64,000 nucleotides of DNA from the NCBI RefSeq assembly GCF_040436345.1, contig NC_133219.1, positions 17,630,958-17,694,957 on the forward strand, written 5' to 3'. This DNA is from Pagrus major (taxonomy: Eukaryota > Chordata > Actinopteri > Spariformes > Sparidae). A program made the position numbers and the translations under genes. Each line of letters opens with the position of its first letter. Positions within the stretch are counted from its first letter, which is position 1. The notes below the pieces were generated by a model that saw nothing but the letters and a program-made list of their open reading frames with translations, had not been told where the DNA came from and made no database searches. This document shows, piece after piece, positions 45,401 to 53,779 of this stretch.

Positions 45401-48019
45401 CAGGTGGCCAATTCTTACATATTGCACCTTTAAAGGTAAATTTAAAAAAGCCATGATAGATAGCCATTTAGACTTTTTAGTCAAGAGTTTTTTTAGATTT
45501 CCAAACCTTGTCAGGAACCGCTGAATCTAAATCTTTCTTAACCCTTGTTGTTTGGTTAAGGCTTGTAAGAATAGAGTGATCAACTTTAACTTCAACTTTT
45601 TTCTCAATACAACTTGCCTTCATCAGAATGGTACCTGCATTTTGTTTTCTGATTACATCAATTAGTCATATGACTTTATATTACCATGGAGACTAGATGT
45701 ACAAAACAACCTTCCAGTCATCTTTTTTCAAAACATTTTTCTATAAAATACATTATTTACTCTAAACAGAAGAAAGATTTACAAGAAAAATATAAGTGAC
45801 TGAAGGCACGATCATCACAAATGTTTGAGCAGTATGGTATACTGAGTGTTTTTAATTATGACGGTTGATCTTAGTATCCAACACACAGTAGTTGTGCAGT
45901 ATTACAGGTGATCAGTGTAGAGTCCTGTTTCAGTGTAGACACCTCTGTGCCCGCTCACAGCCACTGGGCAACTTATCATACACAAGCTTAATATTTTGCA
46001 TCTGAGATCTTCAGAGGCTGAGTGCTCAGAGGGTTTGAAATATTTGCTTCTTCATTCTTTTTTCTTTCTTTTGTCAATCTAAATGATCCCTAATATCTTT
46101 TTTAGAGGCTTGAAGCTTTAATGGCCCCATGAGGCAGCATTTTGAGATCGACTTACTTCCTTAATTTGATATACTTCCTGTCGGGGTGGGACATACTGTA
46201 ACACAGGCGGTTAGTATAGATCAATGAAATAACGGTTGGGAGAAAGGTAATTGTTTTTCATGGCAGGAGTGGAGCTCCTTTTTTATTCCAGGAAAGAAAA
46301 TGTATCCCTGTTTATATTTACTAGTACGAGGTTAAAGCATTTTTCAGGTCATAGATGACAAAGAGAAATACCATTGTGTACATTTTTGTCATTAGTTGAA
46401 AAAAGGGCTATAATAAACAAAACTGAAAAGGCCATATTTTAAAGCTACACTGCATAGCCAAAATTATGTGGACACCCAAAGTTACATATATGTGTTATCT
46501 CATTCCACATGTCAACACTGATGTTGGGCGATAGGGTGTGTTTTACAGTTGGTGTTCCAGTTCATTTCGAATGTGTGGGATGGGGTTGAGGTCAGGGCTC
46601 TGTGCAGACCACACTGGGAATCCATTTCTTTCCTGGCTGTGTGCACATTGTCCTCTCGAGACAGGAAATGGCTGAACACAAACTATAAAAATATTACTGG
46701 CATTAAGATTTATCTTTACTGGAACTAGTGAGTCGAGAACAAACCATAAATAAAGGGCTTGTCCACATACTTTTGTTCATATAGTGTTGTTTACTTTAAT
46801 AGGCCAGTAAAATGAAAACCTAACGAAGAAATAGATTCATCCTGGAAATAAAATCAACTTTTATTTCTTTATCAGTCCGGGTTTAAAAGCACAGTATGTA
46901 ATTTCTGCTGCTTGTGGTCTCTCAGTCAAAACAAAAGAAGGAGTTTGATGTAGCGTGGGATCATGGGAGTTGTTGTCTTTATTGCTAAATGGATCCCATA
47001 ACTGATATGTTAAAAAATGAATACTTGTTGTCCATCACAAGTGAGTAATACAAACAACAGAGTGGCTAGCGAGCTAGTTCAGCATCTTCCTCCCATCCTC
47101 TCTGATGTCTTTTCCTTGTTTTAAGTTATGGTGAAAAAAGGCCTGAAAGGAAGTACGATGCTGTGGACAGGAAGCCGAATCAAACACACCGTTACCTTAA
47201 ATCAAACGTTGTCGGAAACATTTAGGATAATTAAGAACATAACTCAACAAACTATATAACAAAGGTTGAATCTTTTTTAGACATCTAAATGTGGAAATGT
47301 CACATATTATGCCTTGAAAGTCAGTCTCCAGCAGATGAAATATCTGGAATAGTCTTTTTTTTTATGACACACTAAAATCTCTTTCTGCTGCTTGCATTTT
47401 AAACTCTCCTCTGCTATAGGCTGAGACAGACAGAGCCTGAGGGTATCATGAACCTTTAACTGCCTTCTGTCACACCTCATTTTCACCCTTTTGTGTTTGG
47501 AACCTCATCTCACCTCGCATCCTTCGGTACCCGGGCCTTCTCGAAGGAGAACTTCGGCAGGCTGCTGGAGTCGTAGGTCCTGGATGTGGGTTCGGCCGAC
47601 ACCCCGGCTTTGGCCCCTTTCCTTCTATTGAGGGTCTCCTTGATGCGAACACTGAGGTTGGGGCTGCCCCTGCTGCTGGTTTTGATGGAAGGCTGCCTTG
47701 ATGCCAGACCTGCCGAGGCTGCGCTCTGGCTCTTCATCACGTCCTGCAGCTTGTTGAGCTGGATGCACTTGTTCTGCAGCTCTTCGCTCAGCTCGGCCAG
47801 AGCTCGCGTCTGCTTGGCCAGCTGCTCCTGGAGACTTTTGATCTGCTGCTCTTTGGCACAAAGCTCCTCATCCCTCCTCTTGCCCTCTCGCTCCAGCTCA
47901 TCCACTCGGGCCCTCAGAGAGTCCAGGGATGAGTTTTTGAACCCACCACCATTATCTTTGTAGGCAGCAGATCCATCTGCGTGTTTGTAGCGCTTTGATT
48001 TCATCGAACCGTTCCCCAT
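24347..48019 (-). CDS. prkg2: prkg2, cGMP-dependent protein kinase II (complete, 18 coding exons)
   Basis: Eighteen exons join in frame with GT-AG junctions to give 777 residues (human PRKG2 is 762). The enzyme is a membrane-anchored serine/threonine kinase activated by cGMP. MGNGS at the amino end is the N-myristoylation signal that separates type II from type I kinase. A coiled-coil or leucine-zipper segment covers about 33-95. The autoinhibitory segment [11 protein letters not shown] follows at 135-145. The cGMP site A signature [15 protein letters not shown] is at 246-260 and the site B signature [15 protein letters not shown] at 370-384. The kinase has the glycine loop GVGGFG at 475-480, Lys497, YRDLKPEN with Asp591, DFG at 609-611 and [10 protein letters not shown] with Thr624. 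The AGC-kinase tail ends ELSGWDMDF. Every catalytic residue checked is intact. PRKG1 is excluded by the amino end. Confidence 0.97.
24713..24779 (-). CDS. prkg2: prkg2 coding exon 17
   Basis: The exon encodes residues 724-746, [19 protein letters not shown] and KRE, the end of the kinase domain (FNWEGL motif). The donor is gtaagt. Confidence 0.93.
25213..25275 (-). CDS. prkg2: prkg2 coding exon 16
   Basis: The exon encodes residues 703-723: [20 protein letters not shown], the conserved RLG-N motif of kinase subdomain XI. The acceptor is attttacag and the donor gtaaga. Confidence 0.94.
25801..26048. repeat. MITE-like element, AGAGCTGCAAC termini
   Basis: The left end is AGAGCTGCAACAATTAATC and the right end ATTAATTAATTGCAGCCCTG, which are imperfect inverted repeats. 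The interior includes TTCTTAAATGTGAGTAATTT, CTGGTTTTCTTACTCCTCT and GGGAAACACTGATC, as in a very common fish repeat. It sits in prkg2 intron 15. Part of the same family is seen near 43260-43510. Confidence 0.8.
26226..26348 (-). CDS. prkg2: prkg2 coding exon 15
   Basis: The exon encodes residues 662-702, from [20 protein letters not shown] through [14 protein letters not shown]. It covers the part of the kinase C-lobe downstream of the activation segment. The acceptor is gctccacag. Confidence 0.95.
26551..26714 (-). CDS. prkg2: prkg2 coding exon 14 (DFG motif and activation loop)
   Basis: The exon encodes residues 608-661. It starts with VDFGFAKKI (Asp609 binds metal), then [14 protein letters not shown] with the phosphorylatable Thr624, then [17 protein letters not shown]. 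The exon ends AG before a gttaga donor, which is usable but weaker than most. Confidence 0.95.
27205..27346 (-). CDS. prkg2: prkg2 coding exon 13 (catalytic loop)
   Basis: The exon encodes residues 560-607 and includes [19 protein letters not shown] and the catalytic loop YRDLKPENL, with Asp591 and Asn596. The donor is gtgagc. The adjoining open frame runs on into the intron and is not used. Confidence 0.96.
27626..27715 (-). CDS. prkg2: prkg2 coding exon 12
   Basis: The exon encodes residues 530-559, [20 protein letters not shown] and GEVWSLLRD, the kinase hinge between the two lobes. Confidence 0.95.
27716..29086 (-). other. prkg2: prkg2 intron 11
   Basis: A 1.4 kb intron with a tandem duplication of about 13 bases near 28198-28227 (ACTTAGTAGCCAC repeated). 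No exon or clear element was otherwise recognised. Confidence 0.6.
29087..29223 (-). CDS. prkg2: prkg2 coding exon 11 (ATP-binding lysine)
   Basis: The exon encodes residues 485-529, [20 protein letters not shown] and on to ARSPFVVK. Lys497 in FALKV is the ATP-anchoring lysine. The acceptor is catctgcag and the donor gtcagt. Confidence 0.95.
29674..29827 (-). CDS. prkg2: prkg2 coding exon 10 (start of kinase domain)
   Basis: The exon encodes residues 433-484. The linker [20 protein letters not shown] leads into [17 protein letters not shown], the glycine-rich loop. The exon ends on a codon boundary before gtgaga. Confidence 0.95.
29949..30047 (-). CDS. prkg2: prkg2 coding exon 9
   Basis: The exon encodes residues 400-432, [20 protein letters not shown] and [13 protein letters not shown], the C-terminal helices of cGMP site B. 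Confidence 0.95.
30296..30370 (+). repeat. (AAAAG)n microsatellite
   Basis: About 15 AAAAG units with one AAGAG and one ATAAG variant, in prkg2 intron 8. Minus-strand frames here are only phenylalanine-, leucine- and serine-rich artefacts. Confidence 0.95.
30500..30568 (-). CDS. prkg2: prkg2 coding exon 8 (cGMP site B)
   Basis: The exon encodes residues 377-399, [20 protein letters not shown] and IDR. Arg381 is the conserved phosphate-binding arginine of site B. The donor is gtgagt. Confidence 0.95.
31094..31188 (-). CDS. prkg2: prkg2 coding exon 7 (cGMP site B)
   Basis: The exon encodes residues 346-376, [19 protein letters not shown] through [12 protein letters not shown], with Gly371 and Glu372 of the phosphate-binding cassette. 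A GT/G run lies just after it at 31058-31078 within intron 7. Confidence 0.95.
31189..32899 (-). other. prkg2: prkg2 intron 6
   Basis: A 1.7 kb intron. It contains an ATT-rich run near 31240-31262, a diverged foldback-family arm at 32622-32815, and a repeat-free block near 32230-32440 that reads like a conserved non-coding element. No exon was seen. Confidence 0.6.
32622..32815. repeat. Diverged half-copy of the foldback element
   Basis: The sequence GGCCATTTTCCTCCGGCGTC, then ATTATGTTATGCTGC, GTGAGTCATACAATTG, AATCTGACAAACTG and GACAATGAAAATCTG follows the left arm at 459-740 in the same order and orientation. The matching second arm is not seen next to it. Confidence 0.65.
32900..32977 (-). 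CDS. prkg2: prkg2 coding exon 6 (cGMP site B)
   Basis: The exon is exactly 26 codons, residues 320-345: [20 protein letters not shown] and IIAQGK. It matches the start of site B in PRKG2. Flanks are ttag and gtaatg. Confidence 0.95.
32978..37281 (-). other. prkg2: prkg2 intron 5
   Basis: This is one of the two largest introns of the gene, 4.3 kb. It holds the CA microsatellite at 36413-36478, a C-rich run near 36603-36627, and a block at 36980-37215 that is free of repeats and rich in AT-type homeodomain words (AATAATTATGG, GGTAATGATATTTTG). A segment beginning TTAAAGGAGTAGTTCGACA at 35398 resembles the terminus of a common fish repeat. No exon was recognised. Confidence 0.6.
36413..36478 (+). 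repeat. (CA)n microsatellite
   Basis: About 33 CA units with CG interruptions at the right end, in prkg2 intron 5. The long minus-strand frame across it (36362-36874) carries valine/cysteine dipeptide repeats and is not a gene. Confidence 0.95.
37282..37345 (-). CDS. prkg2: prkg2 coding exon 5
   Basis: The exon encodes residues 298-319, [20 protein letters not shown] and EV, linking the two cyclic-nucleotide sites. The donor is gtaagt. Three overlapping spurious frames run across this exon. Confidence 0.94.
38025..38130 (-). CDS. prkg2: prkg2 coding exon 4
   Basis: The exon encodes residues 263-297: [20 protein letters not shown], then [15 protein letters not shown], the end of cGMP site A and the connecting helix. 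Confidence 0.95.
39599..39950. repeat. Degenerate fish repeat fragments
   Basis: Words such as ATATCGGTAACAATGTATAT and GTCGGGCTCTAC recall a repeat with 'TATCGG' termini. The copy is interrupted by T-rich sequence and its ends are uncertain. Confidence 0.4.
40020..40215 (+). repeat. Retroposon 3'-tail-like fragment with GGAT repeats
   Basis: The sequence GGTGTACCCTGCCACTCGCC, TTGGATTGACTCCAGCCACC and GTGACCATGCAAGG, ending in GATGGATGGATGGATAG, resembles the 3' end of fish LINE/SINE families that terminate in a GGAT-type simple repeat. No coding part is present. Confidence 0.6.
40457..40570 (-). CDS. prkg2: prkg2 coding exon 3 (cGMP site A)
   Basis: The exon encodes residues 225-262: [16 protein letters not shown] and then [17 protein letters not shown]. 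Glu248 and Arg257 are the cGMP contacts, and Thr258 is the residue typical of cGMP-selective sites. Confidence 0.96.
40787..41000. repeat. MITE-like fragment with GGGCTGGGCAGTATGGCC end
   Basis: On the minus strand the right end reads CTAGGGCTGGGCAGTATGGC, followed by ATATATCTTGATATTTTG, the hallmark of a common fish repeat rich in 'CGATAT' words. The left end carries ATATATCAATATTAC. Confidence 0.65.
41230..41450. promoter_or_regulatory. Candidate conserved intronic regulatory block
   Basis: This block in prkg2 intron 2 is repeat-free, compositionally even, and dense in homeodomain-type words: GACTTAATTAATGAGATTAC, GGGATTATTTC and CATTAGTGAATAATCATC. It has no coding frame or splice signals. 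It looks like a vertebrate conserved non-coding element. The target could be bmp3 or prkg2. This is pattern-based inference; no alignment was run. Confidence 0.35.
42508..42710 (+). repeat. Imperfect tandem of AAAGTGCCCTCT-type units
   Basis: Related 12-base words start at 42508, 42550, 42577 and 42619, at spacings of 42, 27 and 42 bases. The unit is followed by CCTGAGTCCGCCACTGG, typical of interspersed repeat ends. Confidence 0.45.
42942..43108 (-). CDS. prkg2: prkg2 coding exon 2 (start of cGMP site A)
   Basis: The exon encodes residues 169-224: [20 protein letters not shown] and then [19 protein letters not shown]. Its first base completes the split serine codon begun in exon 1. The donor is gtaggt. 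Confidence 0.95.
43260..43510. repeat. Fragment of the AGAGCTGCAAC element family
   Basis: GTGAATATTTGCAGTTTTAC, CAGTAAACTGAAGATCTTTG and TGATCAAGAAAATAATCAAC reproduce the middle and right parts of the family seen at 25801-26048. The termini are missing. Confidence 0.6.
43541..43850 (+). repeat. Pyrimidine-rich low-complexity tract
   Basis: About 300 bases composed mostly of T and C with no fixed unit. The two plus-strand open frames over it encode phenylalanine-, serine- and leucine-rich chains that are composition artefacts. Confidence 0.8.
45081..45433. repeat. Complete MITE-like element, AAGGTGCAATATGTAAGAAT termini
   Basis: The left terminus AAGGTGCAATATGTAAGAAT is matched perfectly by the complementary right terminus ATTCTTACATATTGCACCTT. 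Length is about 353 bases. The core contains TTAGCATGCTAACCAGCTAG and GGTGTTATGCTGCCCCCTAT. Related copies are at 15050-15360, 23677-24089 and 53780-54119. No coding capacity is present, so the family must have been moved by a transposase elsewhere. Confidence 0.88.
46447..46787. repeat. Inverted-repeat element with TATGTGGACA ends
   Basis: The left end ACACTGCATAGCCAAAATTA then TGTGGACACC is complementary to the right end TTGTCCACATACTTTTGTTC then ATATAGTGT, with several mismatches. The interior GATGGGGTTGAGGTCAGGGC is characteristic of a widespread fish DNA element. It lies in prkg2 intron 1. Confidence 0.75.
47514..48019 (-). CDS. prkg2: prkg2 coding exon 1 (myristoylation, coiled coil, autoinhibitory segment)
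   Basis: The exon encodes residues 1-168 plus two bases. An acceptor (ttctcctcag) lies eight bases upstream of the ATG at 48019-48017, so the start falls in this exon; the longer frame going upstream crosses that acceptor and is not used. MGNGS supports N-myristoylation. [14 protein letters not shown] in the coiled coil and [11 protein letters not shown] in the autoinhibitory segment match human PRKG2. The donor is gtgaga at 47513. Confidence 0.96.
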
Positions 48020-48850
48020 CTTATCACCTGAGGAGAAAGATTCAAAGTCAACATTTGCTGAGGCGTTATGAAAGAGAGGCGAGCTTCTCCAACAGTACAG
48101 TGACATTTAGCACGAAAAGGTCTGTTTGAGGAAGCCGGGAGTGGGGTTTCAAACAAAAGAGCTGAGGAGAGAAAACTGGAGAAAGATGGAAAGAGAGAGG
48201 AGAGAGCAAATCAGTATATAATGGTCAATGAGTGTGTCTTCTCCATTTATTATTCAGAAGGCAGGAAGTATTACATTACATCAACAGTCACTCCCTATCT
48301 GCTAGTGAAGGAGATGCTGCTCAGGAAGCGTAGAAAAATAAAATATAATAAATAAAAATAACTAATGATTTCAGGCTAAAGCGAACTTGTTTCTAAGAGT
48401 GTGTATGGGGGAAAATGTCTGAGAACAATCCTGTTTTTGTTGTTTGGGACTGTCGCCCACTCACACATACAGTAGTCTTCATTCATGACATTCCTGCTCT
48501 GATACAGTGAGTGGATGTCAGAGCAGGCTGTTCTCTGAGAAAACAGAATTACTGACATCATTTATAAGCCCTTAGGATTGTGCGTTTTGTTTTAAAGCCT
48601 CACCTCTCACACATCCTGACTGGAAGATCTCCAGAAACAGATTAACTGGCACACAGCTGAGGACCTCTCTTAAGAGAATACTCTGCGACTCTTTTAATTA
48701 AAGTCAATTAAAAACTAACTCAGTTCAGTTTTTTTTTTTAAACATCTCCTATCGCACCTGCAACTTCCGATGCCTCGTCACTCTTCTCCAGAGATGTGAG
48801 GGCTCAATGAGTCCGTGTTTGGATCAATCAGAGTAGATGTCAGCACTCAC

Positions 48851-49085
48851 CTGGGTAGTTTTCAGAGCCTTCACTCGAGCTTGGGAGAAGATTTAAAAGA
48901 AGAAATTACGTGTTCGCACGTTCGAGCATCCGCAGAGAGACAGTCCATGAGCCACACTGCTCTCATCCTCTCTCTCCTCTCCTCCCCGTGTCTCTCCCTC
49001 TCTCGCGCGCTCTCTCCTGCTCAGCTGTGCGCGTTCACGCGTGCGCGGCAACCCGGTATGATTGGCAGGTCAGGTGGAGCCGCGT
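48851..49085 (-). promoter_or_regulatory. prkg2: prkg2 non-coding first exon and promoter region
   Basis: A strong donor (CCCAG then gtgagt) ends the exon at 48851; intron 48028-48850 then joins to the coding exon. Upstream the sequence becomes CpG-rich (GCGCGC, ACGCGTGCGCGG at about 49005-49050), as in a CpG-island promoter. There is no TATA box. The transcription start is not fixed by the sequence, so the right boundary is approximate. Confidence 0.6.
48871..48966 (-). other. Upstream ORF in the prkg2 leader
   Basis: An ATG at 48966-48964 and a second in-frame ATG at 48948-48946 open a 31-codon frame (or 25 codons) that ends in TGA at 48873-48871, before the splice donor. If the transcript starts upstream of 48966, ribosomes would meet this frame first and it could lower prkg2 translation. 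The frame is certain; its use is inference. Confidence 0.45.
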
Positions 49086-49089
49086 AGAC

Positions 49090-51430
49090 CCCCGTCTGTA
49101 TTTTATTGCAAGAAATATGCACGTGTGTTTTATGATGAGGTCAGCTCAAAAAGTTTGCATTCGCTGTGATAATCAGGCAAAATGTTTAATTATTCTGCTG
49201 CTTCGGATAAATTCCAGAATTTGTTTTATTATTTCATTTAAACATTTATTAACTTTTATTTAACCAAGAAAACCAGAGATGTGATTTGTCAAATCATCAA
49301 CAGCAAGTACAAGCATGTGAAAAGGTTTTATCCCGCCAGTGGCGAGCTCAGGCTGTCTGAGGGGCGAAACAATGAAAAGGGCACCAGTGCACAGACAGAT
49401 GTGATACATTTAGGGCCTGTGTCCACATGGTGTTTTTTTTTCTGAGCACCAGCTTCTTCTTTCAATTGTCTGCAGCAGCTCCTTTTTTAACAGAGCTTCG
49501 CCTTTTTTGTGAAGCTGGTCCAAAAGTTTGAAAATCTCTTGATTTTTCAGAAAGCCGCTGGTGACGCCAACGTCGCTCTTTTCTTTGTTTCTGGCCACCT
49601 CTGTAGCTCCCCACATTTTTGCTTACCTTATTGTAAAATATCACCAAATGTTTATAAATAATAAATCAGAAGCGCTTCAGGGCGCTTCCTGTTAAGTTTG
49701 GGCATGTTAAATTTAAAAGAGGAAATAACACTTCTCTTCCTCTTACAAATGAAATGAAACTCAACTTTTATCAAGCCAATACACTCAGTAGTTTAGCTGC
49801 TACTACATATTTAATCTACTTGGTGTGGTATGACCAGTAGCTTATGGCGGCTAATGATAGCTAACGTCAAACTTCTGATGGATATTGCCGTGTGACATTA
49901 CTGTGTCCCTTCACTAACTTAATGAATCTTCTGTACTTGTGCTACTGTTAAGCTTTTGGCATCTAGCATCATCCTATGACTGCAGTATGTGGCCACAACT
50001 GTTTACGTAAATTTAAAGCTGTGTTTTGGCCACTTGGTGGCAGTGGAGCAGGATAAAAATGCAGCATCTGAAATATTATATAATATACAGCTACACTTTC
50101 AGTAGACACAGTGCAACATCATGATTCATATGGAGTCATGTTTCTGTATCAGAGCTTGTTTGATCCAAGCAGTGGCCTACTGCTGTAAGAAATGTTTAAA
50201 AAAGCTGTAAAAAGTGAGCTAAAACTGTAAAGTTGTGGGCTAGAAAACCAAAACAATGTCATCACTGCAAGTATAAACATATTCACTACAGCAGCTGCAA
50301 ATGAGTAAAACGGATTAAAGAGATGATACAAGATGGTTAAAAATGTTAGTGCAATTTGCTTCAACTGTTACTTTCCTCTCTTGGTCTCAATGTGATCGTG
50401 TTATGCTTGTTTTCTTCTTCTGGACAGGCTAAAGTCTAGACCCAAAGCTGTAGGCCTTCACATTCAGCAATGATTAATTGGTTTTCCCAGTGTGTTTGTC
50501 TGTGACGCTGGCCTGAGCAGCCTGGCTAGCAGCACATTTTATTGACAGGCACAGAACAATAATGGCAGGTGGCCAAAGCTGATTCATCTGCAGCACTCAC
50601 ACCACAGCAAAATAATCCAGGTCACTGACCCCCAACCTGAACCTGAGAGGAAATCTGAGAGGATGGCAGGCGATCTGAGGACAAATTTTGAATGAGCGAA
50701 CATTTTTACACTGAATGCCTTCAGCTCACTCTGTAATTCATGCCTCGATATGGCTGCAGTGACGTGCTTAAGGGCACTCTGGCAGAAGACGTGTTAGTTG
50801 AAAGAATTGACTGTTTTGTTTTGGCAGTTTGTTGGCTCAGTTTTTAATCCTGCAACCCCACAGATAGAGGGTCAGGGGTTCATCCTGACAGCCAGCTGCC
50901 TTTCTGTTTGTCATTTGCATTTTCTCCTCATGTTTACACGTGTTTCCTCATGGTTGTTCACAGTGTTTAAGATCTTGAAGGACTGGTAAGCTGACATGAT
51001 ATCACAGTACATAGATGGTTAAGCTGCAAGACAACAATCAGTCCAAATGTTTATTCATAGTGAGATTTAGATTAGAAGCAACAGCACAAGAGTTTTAAAC
51101 TTCTAGATGTTACAGGATAGCATCACCAGAAACATAACGTACATGTTCTGGCTGCAGTTTTCATATTAGGTATACATATTTAAACATTAAAATTAGACAA
51201 GAGGTTCTTTTAGATTGTTTATTTAAAAGAAAAAACAACATTTTAATGTTGATATGTGTGTGTGTAAATAAGTATGTTAAACATTATTTAGTGTAGTCAG
51301 TTCTTTTCTTCTCTGCCTGGGCCCCTGAGTTGTAATAAGGCCCGAGGCATGTGCCCAGAATGACAATTTAACACCAATACAGAGGATGTTCATCAATTGA
51401 CTAAACAGACAAAACTTATTATATCTTTTC
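49090..51430. other. Intergenic region upstream of prkg2
   Basis: No gene was recognised. The segment at about 49413-49690 (starting GGCCTGTGTCCACATGGTG) resembles a degraded interspersed repeat; its 68-codon minus-strand frame has no family signature. The rest shows no structure I can name. Confidence 0.5.
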
Positions 51431-51436
51431 CGGAGA

Positions 51437-51930
51437 TTTATTGATCAAAAATAATAATAAAAAGATCAAATAATGTTATTGTTGTCTTCAACTTCAACAG
51501 ACTTTGTGAAAGACGACTAACTCGATCTGTGTGTGATGACAGAAAGGGTGATGTTCAGGACAACAGGCTGTCAATGACGCTGCCGCAGATGAGGACACAT
51601 CTGGAAATAAAGACAGACAAGAGGGAAAACAGTTCATAACATGAGCAATGTGGTGAACACATGAAGGGTTTATTAGTTGATCCATTCTGATAACGTCAAA
51701 CCAACATCAAATAAACGCATATTTCTCCATTGAAATAGGATGATACGAGGGAAGGAAATGTGTGACTATCAGTTCATAATGCGTGCTGTCTCCTTTCGTC
51801 TCCTCGTGTCTCGTCTGAACTCCTTTTCTTCTTTATAAAAGACAAAAAAGTTTCACTTGTCAAGAGTTCAGCTCCTGTAGGCGCTCAGGTGAAGAATGAA
51901 ATTAAAACTGTGGCCTCCTGCTTTTATAGG
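51437..51930 (-). other. Compact TATA-to-poly(A) unit of unknown nature
   Basis: Reading the minus strand, CCTATAAAAG at 51930-51921 is a good TATA box, and AATAAA at 51442-51437 is a canonical poly(A) signal about 480 bases later. Between them is an acceptor-like tttatttccag ending near 51605, and a 63-codon frame (51685-51494) that begins MDQLINPSCVHHIAHVMNC and has seven cysteines. It resembles no family I know. The unit may be a short non-coding transcript, a decayed gene, or chance. There is no corresponding gene between PRKG2 and RASGEF1B in mammals that I know of. Confidence 0.3.
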
Positions 51931-52309
51931 AGCAGCTCAACACGTCATCATCACCATGACTATCAGCTACTGATTATTATTTTATATCTGATAAAAATAT
52001 TTTTAGATGAAAGTCTGATTCTATCAGAGTTGAAACTATCACAGTCACTAACTGAGGAGTAGATCATCAGAAAAATCATTTGCATTTTTAAAGTAAAATG
52101 TCCACGTAATGCTTTCATACTGTCACACAGGTCTACTGTGTGACTTTGTAGCTTTGAGTGAAAACCTTTGGACTTGGAAGAGTTGGATGATGTCACCTTG
52201 AGCTCTGAGATATTTCAAAAAGCCTAAATTGATAGACATTGTGGCCAGCCTGGTGGTTTTCACAGCATGTTAGCAGGATGGTAAATCTGATGTGACTGCA
52301 CGAGAATCT

Positions 52310-52333
52310 TTTGTTTGTTTGTTTGTTTGTTTT
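52310..52333 (+). repeat. (TTTG)n short tandem repeat
   Basis: Six units of TTTG in a row, in intergenic DNA. Confidence 0.85.
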
Positions 52334-53353
52334 ACATTTTAAAAGCTTTTTATCTCACTTTATTATAACAGTCAGATCTCTGTCAATTGTGTGATTGCCA
52401 TGAGTGTAAATCAGCTACAAACACTGTCAGCTGCACTGACTTTATTTGGTCACTTGGTGGAGCCAAATATGTATTTTGTTTTCTGCCTTCATGCAGTAAA
52501 CTCCAACATCAACAGAAAAATCATAATCACATTACTTCATCAAATGTGGATGGTTAAAATGTTGTTTTGTCTGACATAGCATTTTATAATGTCCCTCCGT
52601 ATTTATGATTTACCTTCAAATTAATGACTTAACTTTTACTCCTCTGCTATATGTTTTCTCTCTATTATAGTGAGACAGAACTTGTCTACATTCAATAAGG
52701 TTGTTTCTCTTTGGCTGATTTTCCAGGTCTAGGTTTTGTTTGTCTGCGTGTTACTTTGTGTTACCTAATAGCTTATATTTTTTAAGAATTAAGATTGTGA
52801 ATGCACTTAAGACACTGTGTTAACTCCAGCCTCAGCTGCTCTCTGTTAGACTTTTTCTTTTCTTGTAGTCTGCTCCTGTGTGCTGTAACCCGCCACAATC
52901 CAGTCAGTCTGTGATGCGTCATACTAAAGGGACCAGAGAGGTGAGGCATTTTACCTCCGGTGAGTCCATTTTTCTCTTCACGGAGTCCTAGTGCGCTTAA
53001 CTTTTTGATGCATGACTTAAGTGAAGTTTCCTGAATTGGCACCAGAATTCATCTAGGCAGACAAAATAGTGTCTCAGCTGAATTGTTGGAACGATAGCAG
53101 CATTCTGGACAGAGGGTCAGAACCTTTCATGATGTTAGAAGTGGTGCTGCTCAGTATATGCAGATCATAGGGCATCCAGTTACACATGCTGAATGGTAAT
53201 AACAATGTTTGTTTTTTCTTTTGTTATGTATGGTCATTGAAAACAACATTCACCATTGTGTGATATAGTTATATATAGATATAGATATAGTAAAAAACCA
53301 ACAGTAGCATCTCCTTCCAACTCGTTGTTGACTTTTTCCTTTCTGAGCTACAG

Positions 53354-53455
53354 TCTGATAATAACAATAACAATAAGTGTAATGATAATAATGAAAATGA
53401 TTAAAAAATAATATAATAATTACATTTATAATGATAATGACAATAATAATTTGTC
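53354..53455 (+). repeat. AT-rich AAT/ATG low-complexity tract
   Basis: Irregular repeats of AATAATA, AACAATA and AATGATA type words over about 100 bases. Frames across it are artefacts. Confidence 0.8.
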
Positions 53456-53779
53456 TAAAATCTGTGACATTATAGGTACATTTTCTAACTTTATGACATA
53501 AGTTCAATATAAAGTCTCACATTTAAAGCAAAACCTTTCGATCACGTCTGATTAAGTTAAATTAATGCAAACTTATACACAACATACTTATAAACCTTAT
53601 ATGTTAATTCAATTAGTACGTAGAAGGTTAGGGGGAACATAAACATAATGTGTTTTTCAAGTGTTCAATATTCACCTATATACATAAAGATAATGCATTT
53701 CAAATTGTTTTCTGTCTCCTATAATAAATCTAATATTTAGGTACTTTCATTGACTCAACATGTAAGAAAAAAAAGTGCA

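Larger units (their letters stand above)
43109..47513 (-). other. prkg2: prkg2 intron 1 (between coding exons 1 and 2)
   Basis: A 4.4 kb intron. It contains a fragment of the AGAGCTGCAAC family (43260-43510), a long pyrimidine-rich tract (43541-43850), a complete inverted-repeat element (45081-45433), another element at 46447-46787, and a partial repeat starting AGCACAGTATGTAATTTCTG near 46890. The block at 44080-44330 is repeat-free and CNE-like. No additional exon was recognised. Confidence 0.6.

Noticed and set aside
47514-48106. Upstream-extended prkg2 start (frame opening at 48106)
   Set aside because: A clear acceptor (ttctcctcag) lies between it and MGNGS, and the extension would destroy the N-terminal myristoylation signal.
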